Below are positions 27,770-36,000 of a stretch of DNA of 64,000 nt, piece after piece. The stretch lies in assembly GCA_964489555.1 (NCBI GenBank), contig CAZAZF010000004.1, forward strand, positions 62,001 through 126,000, written 5' to 3'. The notes under the pieces were generated by a model. That model was not told where the DNA came from, did not search any database, and saw only the letters and a list, made by a program, of their open reading frames with translations. Within the stretch, counting starts at the first letter, position 1. Every line of letters starts with the position of its first letter. The DNA is from JAAZGD01 sp964489555. Its GTDB lineage: Bacteria > Bacillota > Clostridia > Peptostreptococcales > Anaerovoracaceae. The translations under genes and the position numbers were made by a program.

Positions 27770-27773
27770 TATA
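27754..27773 (-). repeat. Palindrome covering the metK start codon
   Basis: TATAATGCC and GGCATTATA are perfect 9-bp arms around two bases; the ATG of metK lies inside. In mRNA this could hide the start codon and favour the downstream ATG. Confidence 0.5.
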
Positions 27774-27823
27774 CACTCTCCTTTCTCATTTTGTCTTTTT
27801 TCATTCCATTTACTCTGTTTTAT

Positions 27824-27855
27824 GAAAAAGAAAAAGCCCTTTCGAAAGAAAAGGC
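27824..27855 (-). terminator. SAM-I riboswitch terminator
   Basis: On the minus strand GCCTTTTC-TTTC-GAAAGGGC is followed by TTTTTCTTTTTC. SAM binding to the aptamer should favour this hairpin. Confidence 0.8.
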
Positions 27856-27874
27856 GGAGTAGTAAATTCTCTTC

Positions 27875-27976
27875 CTCATCTTTCAGAGCACCACGCTCTG
27901 TAGGATTTAGCACCTTGGAAAACATCCAGGTTGCCGGGCTTCATGGGGCCTATTCCCTCAGCCACTCTTGATAAGG
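27875..27976 (-). promoter_or_regulatory. SAM-I (S-box) riboswitch
   Basis: The minus strand reads CTTATCAAGAGTGGCTGAGG, then GGCCC-ATGA-AGCCCGGCAACC, AGGTGCTAAATCC and a closing GATGAG, which are the conserved S-box blocks in order. It controls metK. Confidence 0.95.
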
Positions 27977-27996
27977 CTTATTCAGTTCCACATAAT

Positions 27997-28025
27997 ATTA
28001 TGCGGTCTTTTTCCTCCGTTGTCAA
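27997..28025 (-). promoter_or_regulatory. Promoter of the metK riboswitch transcript
   Basis: Minus strand TTGACA (28025-28020), 17-bp spacer, CATAAT (28002-27997). Its -35 box overlaps the -35 box of the divergent gene at 28054. Confidence 0.7.
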
Positions 28026-28047
28026 CAGGAAAGGAATCAGATATAAT
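28019..28047 (+). promoter_or_regulatory. Promoter of the 390-aa hypothetical gene
   Basis: TTGTCA (28019-28024), 17-bp spacer, TATAAT (28042-28047). The predicted start of transcription falls within a base or two of the ATG at 28054. Confidence 0.65.
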
Positions 28048-28053
28048 CAGAAT

Positions 28054-29226
28054 ATGAAAACAAAAACTTTTACCCGCTTTCGTGTCCTTCGCGGAGGTCG
28101 AGATCCTCTTTATCCAGAACCCTATCAATTTCTTTCTGCCTATGTTACCAACAGTCGGCTTATGGGTGTTGAAGTAGTATACATCCACTGGTTTCAGCCC
28201 CAAAAGGAAGAGCATTTTCATCAATTTTTCTATTTTGATGCCGAAGAATATGGCTTGGAAACCTATCATTCCTATCAGGGAAATGATAACAGCCAGTTGG
28301 AACCCATAGAAGCGTATTTAACCGGAGGTCTGGGCGGGGAAAAAATCCAAATTAATGAGAGAGAAGCTACTTTCCTGTTGCAAGAGTATGTGAGGTTCCA
28401 CCACAAACTCCAAGAAGATGCTCCCAAAAATCAAGCCGAGTTTCAGTTTTTGCTAGAAACCCCGGTAACACTGACCTTATTGGAAGAACAGTCCCTTATG
28501 AGAAAACGGTGCGTTCCTCTCACCACTTCTTACGAAGCCATTCATTATTTTCTCATGCGAGTGTTTGCCAGAGATCCGGAACCCCTTTCTTATCTGACAC
28601 ATGGTAAAAGCCTGAAGTGGGATTTATTTCCGGAATTGCCTCCTTGTGCCTTGACTCGAAATGACATCGAATGGGTGGATGGCACTTTTTTGTGTGAGTC
28701 CTTGCTGGACGTGGATGATCAATACTATATCGCCTTTACAGAGTTCGAATACGGACAGGGGGAAGTCCGGTCCTTCCAACGCAAAAGCCTATTTCCTATT
28801 ACCCCTTACGAGGCCGCTATGCTACTCAGCAGAACGGAATATGTTACCTGCTATCAAATCCTGGGGGAGGAAAGGACGCTGTTGGGAGAAATGCCCAAAA
28901 TCAACTCCCAGGCTTTCATGACCCCTTATGAAAAAGGGAAACTGTTTATGGTCTACAACCCGAATAACGATCATGTAAAAAATCAGCTTTTCAAACTGCA
29001 CGACGATGTTTTTGGTTGCTATTTCGTCTCCGATTACGGGCAACTTTTGGTCAGTTCCTATGCGGGAGACAACATAACTCGTATGGAAGAGGCTTTGGCA
29101 CATAGCGCAGTCAGTAGTTCTTTGGTTCCGCTGGGCCGATTCGAATTCAAAGACCCAGTTCTTTATGAATTCATTCAAGATGAAATAGAAGATTTTCTTG
29201 ACTTTATTGAGTTTTATCAAGAATAA
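28054..29226 (+). CDS. Hypothetical protein, 390 aa
   Basis: I do not recognise this protein. It is soluble, acidic and rich in Phe and Tyr, without signal peptide or membrane helix. Internal phrases such as LVSSYAGDNITRMEEAL and the EFKDPVLYEFIQDEIEDFLDFIEFYQE end (split here) suggest alpha/beta domains with a helical tail. The frame is open upstream to 27931, but that part covers the riboswitch of metK, so the ATG at 28054 is chosen; no ribosome site lies at normal distance and the message may be leaderless. It precedes a NimA-like gene by 47 bp. Confidence 0.75.
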   Translation: MKTKTFTRFRVLRGGRDPLYPEPYQFLSAYVTNSRLMGVEVVYIHWFQPQKEEHFHQFFYFDAEEYGLETYHSYQGNDNSQLEPIEAYLTGGLGGEKIQINEREATFLLQEYVRFHHKLQEDAPKNQAEFQFLLETPVTLTLLEEQSLMRKRCVPLTTSYEAIHYFLMRVFARDPEPLSYLTHGKSLKWDLFPELPPCALTRNDIEWVDGTFLCESLLDVDDQYYIAFTEFEYGQGEVRSFQRKSLFPITPYEAAMLLSRTEYVTCYQILGEERTLLGEMPKINSQAFMTPYEKGKLFMVYNPNNDHVKNQLFKLHDDVFGCYFVSDYGQLLVSSYAGDNITRMEEALAHSAVSSSLVPLGRFEFKDPVLYEFIQDEIEDFLDFIEFYQE

Positions 29227-29273
29227 TATAGGTAAAAGATATGTTTTCTCACTGCATCAATGGAGGTGGTTAA

Positions 29274-29744
29274 ATGTTCAGAGAAATGAGAAGAAAAGAC
29301 AAAGCGGTATCCTCAGAAGAAGCACTTGCCATTCTCACATCACAAAGCCATGGTATCTTGGCGGTATCAGGGGATGATGGTTATCCTTACGCCGTTCCGG
29401 TTAGCTATGTCTACGAAGATGGCACCATTTATTTTCATTGTTCCAATGTGGAAGGACACAAACTATCTGCGTTGAAAAAGAACCCCAAAGTTTCCTTCTG
29501 CGTTGTGGCCAAGGATGACATTTTACCGGCAGATTTCAGCACCAAGTTTGCCAGCGCCATTGCCTTTGGAACAGCTCGAATTTTAGAAAAAATAGAAGAT
29601 ATTATGGCTCCCTCCATGTTAATCCTCGAAAAATATTCTCCCGACTATATTGAAGACGGTAAAAAATATATGGAAGAGTGCCAAGGCCAATATCTGGTGG
29701 TGGCCATTGATATCGATCACCTTACCGGGAAAGCAAAAAAATAA
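29274..29744 (+). CDS. Pyridoxamine 5'-phosphate oxidase-like flavoprotein, NimA type
   Basis: This 156-aa protein has the split-barrel flavin-binding fold: GILAVSGDDGYPYAVPVSYV (about 27-46), YFHCSNVEGHKLSALKKNPKV and a C-terminal QYLVVAIDIDHLTGKA strand. The family includes nitroimidazole reductases (Nim) and FMN or F420-binding proteins; substrate unknown. A GGAGGTGG site precedes the ATG. Confidence 0.85.
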   Translation: MFREMRRKDKAVSSEEALAILTSQSHGILAVSGDDGYPYAVPVSYVYEDGTIYFHCSNVEGHKLSALKKNPKVSFCVVAKDDILPADFSTKFASAIAFGTARILEKIEDIMAPSMLILEKYSPDYIEDGKKYMEECQGQYLVVAIDIDHLTGKAKK

Positions 29745-29762
29745 TCGCAAACCCCTTCCTCT

Positions 29763-29793
29763 GGCTTCAGTCAAAAATGGCTGAAGCTTTTTT
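29763..29793 (+). terminator. Terminator after the NimA-like gene
   Basis: GCTTCAG pairs with CTGAAGC, followed by TTTTTT. It overlaps the end of the convergent aldo/keto reductase gene. Confidence 0.8.
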
Positions 29794-30894
29794 CATGATT
29801 TCAATAATAGGCAGTGATTGGGGGCATTTCTCTTCACACTGGCCACATGAAACGCAAGCCGAGGCTCTTCGCTCCTGGCCAAACCAAAGGTCATAGTCTT
29901 GCTGCACTTTCTCATTCCCTTCATATAGACGGTGTTGGTTTAATAGGTCGATTACCGTAGGAATATCCAATTTCACCGGGCAAGGCAAACAATACTTGCA
30001 TCCAGTACAAGCGTATTCAATAAGTTGATTGTACTCCGCCGCAACCCTTTCAATAACCCTTTTCTCCTTCTCGGTCAAGGTATTGGGCTCCGCTTCCGAG
30101 AGTATTTTAATATTTTCTTCCAATTGTTCCATGGTATGTACACCGGACAAGATGGTCACCACTTCCGGAAAATCGGCCACCCATCGCAAGGCCCACTCTG
30201 CCGGCGTTCTTTTCACCTGGGCCCCTTCCCAAAGTCTCTTTACCGAATCCGGAACACGGTCTGTCAATTTTCCGCCTTTCAGAGGCTCCATGACCATTGT
30301 GGGAATGCCCATCTCTTTCGCCATTTTTAGCCCCTTCACCCCGGCTTGAAAATCCCGGTCCATGTAGTTCAACTGAATTTGACAAAAATCCCAAGGGTAT
30401 TCTTTCAACACTTCTTCAAAAAAGCCCACATCATCATGAAATGAAAACCCCACATGCCGGATGCGGCCTTTCTTTTGTTGCTCCTCCAAGAAATTCATCA
30501 ACCCATATTTTTTGGCTCGTTTCCATATGGGTACCGTAATGTTGTGCACAAGATAAAAATCAATCCCTTCTACATTCAACCGGCGAAATTGTTCTTCAAA
30601 GAGTTCTTTCATTTCTTTCTCATCCTTGGCAAGCCATACCGGCATTTTGTCCGCAAGGAACACCTTTTCCCGATAGCCTTCCTTCAACGCCTTGCCCACG
30701 ACGATTTCGCTTTCTCCATCGTGATACATGTACGCTGTATCTACATAATTCACCCCCAAGTCAATGGCTCTTTGAATCAATCGGACCGACTCTTGATGAT
30801 CCAATTTTCCGTCCCCATGGCTGGGCATTCTCATAGTCCCAAGACCCAATAAAGAAATGGGGTCACCGGTTTTTGGAAAAATTCTATATTTCAT
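29767..30894 (-). CDS. Aldo/keto reductase with C-terminal ferredoxin-like clusters
   Basis: This 375-aa protein joins an aldo/keto reductase barrel (GLGTMRMP at about 17-24, DTAYMYHDGESE with the catalytic Tyr, LADKMP) to two Cys motifs for [4Fe-4S] clusters (CTGCKYCLPCP and CVSCGQCEEKCP). Such fusions are common in anaerobes and may use ferredoxin-linked electrons; the substrate is unknown. It overlaps the upstream flavodoxin-like gene by 4 bp and is the last gene of the operon led by the giant protein at 33007. Confidence 0.9.
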   Translation of the reverse strand: MKYRIFPKTGDPISLLGLGTMRMPSHGDGKLDHQESVRLIQRAIDLGVNYVDTAYMYHDGESEIVVGKALKEGYREKVFLADKMPVWLAKDEKEMKELFEEQFRRLNVEGIDFYLVHNITVPIWKRAKKYGLMNFLEEQQKKGRIRHVGFSFHDDVGFFEEVLKEYPWDFCQIQLNYMDRDFQAGVKGLKMAKEMGIPTMVMEPLKGGKLTDRVPDSVKRLWEGAQVKRTPAEWALRWVADFPEVVTILSGVHTMEQLEENIKILSEAEPNTLTEKEKRVIERVAAEYNQLIEYACTGCKYCLPCPVKLDIPTVIDLLNQHRLYEGNEKVQQDYDLWFGQERRASACVSCGQCEEKCPQSLPIIEIMKKASAIFD

Positions 30895-31985
30895 GCGGGC
30901 CCTCCTTCGTTAATTCCTTCAAAAAGATGGGTTCTTATACTCTGGCCGAAAGCCTCCGCTTTGGCAACAATCCCTTCCTCTCTCCATACGGTACCGGGGT
31001 CATTCGCCGTTGCCAACAAGGCAAAGGGAGCCGGCAATACAAAGCTTTTATTCATATTAACCCCGCTGATGATTTGCTGTGCAACCAAATCTCCGCCGCT
31101 ATATCCCGAAACTACGATGGAAAACACCATCTTCCGACTAAAATCATGGGCTCGAAAAGGAGCCGTGAGCCGGTTGATAAAGGCCGTCATATTGGCTACC
31201 AATGCGTCATTATAATTGGCACACACCATCATTAGCCCGTCACATTGAATGATTGCCGGATACACTTTCTCCACCATCACACCGCCGTAGAAGCAGGAAC
31301 TCCGCTCTCCATAATGCAAGCAAGTATGATAAGGACATCCGATACAATCTACCAATTCTCCGTTCCGCAAAGAGATTTCTTCAAGCTGAACTCCCGCCAG
31401 TTGGTCTTTCACCGTATTCCATAACATCAAACTGTTGGATTTTTCTCTGCTTCCCGCATGGAGCATGAGAAGACGAGGTTCTTTGTTCCCCGAAAGAGAA
31501 AACTCCAAAATTCGGGTCACCAGGTCTTTCCCTTGGGTTTCATAGGCCGCGTTATTGTCCATGTCCAGGTTGCGGGCCATCACATTATAGTTGTAAAGAG
31601 TCCGGGTTCCTTCCACCAACGGGCGTCCCACAAAAGTACATCCCGCCATATTGGCACTGAATACCAAATGACGAGCCAAATCTTTGGTGTACCATTCACT
31701 GCTGCTATCTACCAGGACCCCTCCTACAGATCCTTTCAGACAATCCTTTTCCATTCGAATGTATTTTAACATCCGATACCACTCCAAATTCACACCGGAT
31801 TCACCCAATGAAATGGCAAAAAGAATCTTACGATTGCCAAGATCCATTCTGGAAAGTTCTTCCAGCGTTTCCGCTTTTTCGACAAATGTTTGATTCAAAG
31901 CCGTTTTCAAAACGCCCTGAATCCTCTTGGTCTTCACCGGCTCCTGACACCTAGGATAAATCAACGTCAGTTTCTGGGTTTTCAT
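30891..31985 (-). CDS. Flavodoxin-fold NAD(P)H-dependent oxidoreductase
   Basis: The C-terminal two-thirds of this 364-aa protein looks like an iron-sulfur flavoprotein or NADPH-FMN reductase: a strand-loop LLMLHAGSREKSNS for flavin phosphate, then CIGCPYHTCLHYGERSSC, a Cys-rich loop. The N-terminal 160 residues are another alpha/beta region with no clear match. The frame is open to 32075, but that would overlap the upstream gene; the ATG at 31985 has a GAGGGAGG site. Its neighbours point to a shared redox job. Confidence 0.75.
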   Translation of the reverse strand: MKTQKLTLIYPRCQEPVKTKRIQGVLKTALNQTFVEKAETLEELSRMDLGNRKILFAISLGESGVNLEWYRMLKYIRMEKDCLKGSVGGVLVDSSSEWYTKDLARHLVFSANMAGCTFVGRPLVEGTRTLYNYNVMARNLDMDNNAAYETQGKDLVTRILEFSLSGNKEPRLLMLHAGSREKSNSLMLWNTVKDQLAGVQLEEISLRNGELVDCIGCPYHTCLHYGERSSCFYGGVMVEKVYPAIIQCDGLMMVCANYNDALVANMTAFINRLTAPFRAHDFSRKMVFSIVVSGYSGGDLVAQQIISGVNMNKSFVLPAPFALLATANDPGTVWREEGIVAKAEAFGQSIRTHLFEGINEGGPA

Positions 31986-31998
31986 AAAACCCTCCCTC

Positions 31999-32970
31999 TT
32001 AATAAGTCTTTCGAATCTCTTCAAAAGAATTCCGAATGCGTTGAAACAAGTTTTCCGGCAATTCAAGCTTTTCAATTTCTGTTCCTTCCAAGCCCAACCG
32101 GTTCAGAAGCCCGAAGTAAGCCCCTTCTGTTTCCTCTCCCAGGTAAATAGCGCTGTATTGCCAGTTTCCCGCCAAGGTATCCAGTATAGAGAGCGCTCCC
32201 GAAGCCAAAGCCGGTGCGATGTAAGGCTTATACCCATTCTCACGGGCCACCATATTGGCCTCCACCACTTTTTGGGTCAATTCCAAGGAGAGTTCCTCCT
32301 GGTAATCCTCCATGTGATTGGCCAGCACCAACCCTTTTCCATGAGGTCCGAAAGCACGGCCCTTCTTTTCGTAAGACTTGAACCTGAGATCCTTACGGCT
32401 ATAGTAACAGGCCCTGCCGTGCATCACTCCTAGACCATACCCTCTGATTCGATCCGCCCCCCAGGAAGAATCCATTCCACTGGCCGCTATATAAGCGGCT
32501 TTACACAGAAGGTCCACCGGGTCGGATACAATGGCCATCCAGCCTCGAAATCCATAGGTTACCCCCCTTTTGGCCCATTCAGAAACCAAGGTTCGATTTC
32601 GATTCCACTGCATCATACGCACATCTTCCTTGGTATAGTCGAGAGAAGGCACACTGGCAGAAGCACAAAAAACCGCCACATCCCCTTCAAAAAATCGATC
32701 TTTGCTCACTCCCACTACCTTCGGAAATTTTCTCCGTGAGTTAGCCGTTGCAATTTGGCCATACTCCGTTTCCAATCGATGCATCAAATCGGGATTCAAA
32801 TCCCATATCCCTATGGTATGAATCAGTTCTCCCCCCAAAAGAAACAACCCGGACAGCAAGGTGCTACCCACATCTCCCATGGCGAAAATGTTCACCTGCT
32901 GTCGTGACGTCGGTTTATGTATTTGATTCAAGGGCCTTGGATTCTTCACCAGATCTGTTACATACGCCAC
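31999..32970 (-). CDS. Lactate/malate dehydrogenase-like Rossmann protein
   Basis: This 323-aa protein has an N-terminal NAD-binding fold (NIFAMGDVGSTLLSGLFLLG, about residues 27-46, with the acidic strand end GIWDLNP) and a middle section like 2-hydroxyacid dehydrogenases, including VFCASASVPSLD and MAIVSDPVDLLCKAA. The usual LDH catalytic His motif is not obvious. Probably an NAD-dependent dehydrogenase or an NAD-binding relative with another role. It starts 36 bp after the giant gene. Confidence 0.7.
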   Translation of the reverse strand: MAYVTDLVKNPRPLNQIHKPTSRQQVNIFAMGDVGSTLLSGLFLLGGELIHTIGIWDLNPDLMHRLETEYGQIATANSRRKFPKVVGVSKDRFFEGDVAVFCASASVPSLDYTKEDVRMMQWNRNRTLVSEWAKRGVTYGFRGWMAIVSDPVDLLCKAAYIAASGMDSSWGADRIRGYGLGVMHGRACYYSRKDLRFKSYEKKGRAFGPHGKGLVLANHMEDYQEELSLELTQKVVEANMVARENGYKPYIAPALASGALSILDTLAGNWQYSAIYLGEETEGAYFGLLNRLGLEGTEIEKLELPENLFQRIRNSFEEIRKTY

Positions 32971-33006
32971 TTCCTGCTCCTTTCCGGTTTTTCCGGCATT
33001 CCCAAC

Positions 33007-36000
33007 CTATACCAAACTGTTTCTAAGCCGCTTTAATTTCTCAATATCGTTTGCCACATAAACCGAGGGGGCCAAATTTAAATCATAAGACAGACAGTCT
33101 CCCTGGTCCGGAGAGCGGGAGGAAATCACCACCTCTCCCAAACGTTTCAAAGTAAGATTTTTCTCATAAAGCACCTGGTATTCCTCTTCCAAAACCGTAA
33201 GGATTTCCTGTGCATTTTCAAGGCAAACCAAAGAAAAATGATAGATGGATTCTTTGTCCGCACCTCCTAAAAAGCCCGGAGCTACATAGGGTTGAATCAA
33301 ATTAATGGAAGGAATCATGCTAACATTTTCTGTTCCCTTTCGAGCCACACTATCTCCTCCCACAAAGGGGTAGATGGAAGATTCCACAAACCAGGCTCGC
33401 AAATTGGGAATGAAATAGGCACTATCTACTTTTCTTTTTTGGATGGTCATCAAATCTTTTCCGCGGCCGGATAAAATTCCAACCACCAGTTTCCGGATAT
33501 TCACATTTTCTGCTTTGAACAACGGATCCAGTTCGCGAATGCGGTATCCCTTATGCAAAAGATCATCTACCAATATAACGCTTCGATCAAAGGATTTGAT
33601 GGTCCGTACCTGATAAGACAGCGGGGAATAATTGGGGTACTCTTTAATGGCAAAGCTTTGAATATCCGGCTCAAAAACTTTGTCCGTATGCAAAGTTTTC
33701 GTCACCGTGTTAGGAACGGCCGCTACCCGTAATATCTTCCCGAAAGGAACGCACATATATGGGCCCAACCGGCGATCCGAAGTGGGTTCTACTGGCACTT
33801 GATTGTCTATCGTAATCATCTTCACCAACTTATGATGCAAAACGCCGGCATTAAATGAAAGAACCAGATTGCCGGGATATAATTTTGTCAAAGCCATCTG
33901 CAGATTTCGATGAGCTTTATCCATCACAGCCAACACCCGCGCATTTCGATTTAGAGGGTCCTTGATGGTGGTTTCCATGTTTTGCAAGAGGCTAATCGGC
34001 GCTCTCATGTCTACCGTATAGATATTCATCCCCTCTTTGGCTGGAGCCTTCACAAAACCCTGCCGCTCCAGCACCTGCAAAACTTTCCTGTTCAAAGGTC
34101 CACTCTGTCTGCGATGGTATACCGCAAAACCAAAGTCATCTCTGAGACAAGCGGCCAGCACCTCCGTTAACAAAAGTTGAGGCAAGTCCCGAATTTCTGT
34201 GTCTTCTGCAAAATACAAACAACTGATTACGGCAATCTTACCCGCAGCATTCTCTCGAAGATGAGCTGTAGTCTCCAGGTCTTTAAATTCATCGTAGAGA
34301 TTGATTTTGTCCCTGTTTTGATACGCACCAACCGCCACCAAGCGATTTTGTTGCTCTCCATCTCTCACCGCCACGATACATGTTTCTTTGTGTTCCAAAT
34401 ATTCTCTAAGCCTTGACAGCCCGGGACTATGATGAAACAACTCGTTATCAATCTCTTTCAAAAGTCGGCGATTGCCCCCCGGTCTCTCTTCGATAAAGAT
34501 TCCCTTGGTCTGCATAATCACTTTGTATTGGGGCTCTCTCAAATACAAACTATTGTCATAAATGTAGTTTTGCGCCACATTGTCAATCAAATTTGAAATA
34601 TCTCGATTGTAGTCAATATTCTCTCGAATCCGGCTGGAACTGATGTCTTCCAAATGAAGAGGTAATTTCAATTCCACCACCTCTCCCTGAATATTCCGGC
34701 ACGCTTCAATCAATCTCTTTTCTTCACACTTCCCTTCCAAAGCACTTTCCCGTCGAAAAACCACATGGTGAAAACTATGAATGGATCCAGCTGTGGGTTC
34801 CTTCCGGTAAGAAGAGGCATTCACTACCACATCACTGCCGGCCACCACATAAATCTCCCTATGGGGCAGCAATTCTCTCAGTCGATTTAAATCCCTTTCA
34901 TTGGACAGATTGACAGGGATGGAATCCGGAAATAAATATACATTGGGTTCATCTGCCACAGACATGGACATAATCTTCCTTCGCACCATCCGGGGTTGGG
35001 TTTTTTTCGACCAGGAAAACTCATCTAATGCCATATATACTTCAAAGCCCATGTCTCGAATTTCCCTCACAATGGCTTTGTGACTCAAGGAAAAAGGGTC
35101 GAAAGTTCCCGGAAAGAAAGCGGCCTTCATAATGGTTTTCCCGGGAAACTCTCCATAGTGAAAATGATACTCTTTGATGAACCGATAAATATTGTTTAAG
35201 GAAGCCGCGTTGTTATAAAAAGCAAGATTGGATTCCTGTTGATCCAACAACAGTGTCAGCATTTTTTTATTGATAATCTGAAAAATCAAAGCCTTGTCTT
35301 CAAGGGTCAATTGGTGGCTCCCAAAAACATACTGGCCCACCACTTCAAAGGCTTCCTGACTGACCACCTCTCGATAGTTGGAGAGCCCCTTCATGAGTAT
35401 CCCCAACAACCGCTCCAACCGAGCCCGATTTATTTTTTCCGGCTCGTTAAAACGATGCCGATAATCAGCATATTTGGTAATCATAATGCCTACCGTATCC
35501 AGAGCCACCGAACTGATCCGATCGTTGGTGCTTTCTGTTTGTTTCATCAACTCCTTGATGAATTCATCCAACTCATTGGGATGAAGGTAAAGGCTCATCT
35601 CCCCCAAGTATTCCGGAATGTATTTGGAAAACTGATACTCTCCAATTTCAAGTCCGCGAGTCAATTCAATCACTACTTCATTTCTTTCATCCAAGGGCAA
35701 CAAGCCAATCACCTTCAACAATGCCCTGCCGGCACTATGACGTACCGTCACCTTTTCGCTGACTTTCAACAAATTGGATAGGTGGGTTGTAATATGTAAA
35801 AGTTCTGCTCCTTTCCCCCGGTTTAAACTGTCCAAAAGCAATTCGATGTTAACCGCCTTTACCACCCATGGGGTGTCCACCTTCAAGTTTTCCAAAAAAA
35901 CATTGGAAATCCCATCCGAATAACGACTCAATACCAATTCGCATTGGGAAGCCTTTTCTTCATGGCTTCCCAAGCTTTTTAAAATTTTATATTTTAAGTA

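Noticed and set aside
27770..27925. 52-residue extension of MetK
   Set aside because: It is the riboswitch terminator region; the added sequence is low-complexity and unlike MetK.
27931..28053. N-terminal extension of the 390-aa protein
   Set aside because: This stretch is the SAM-I aptamer and the divergent promoters on the other strand.
31986..32075. 30-residue extension of the flavodoxin-fold protein
   Set aside because: It overlaps the upstream dehydrogenase gene; the ATG at 31985 has a strong ribosome site.
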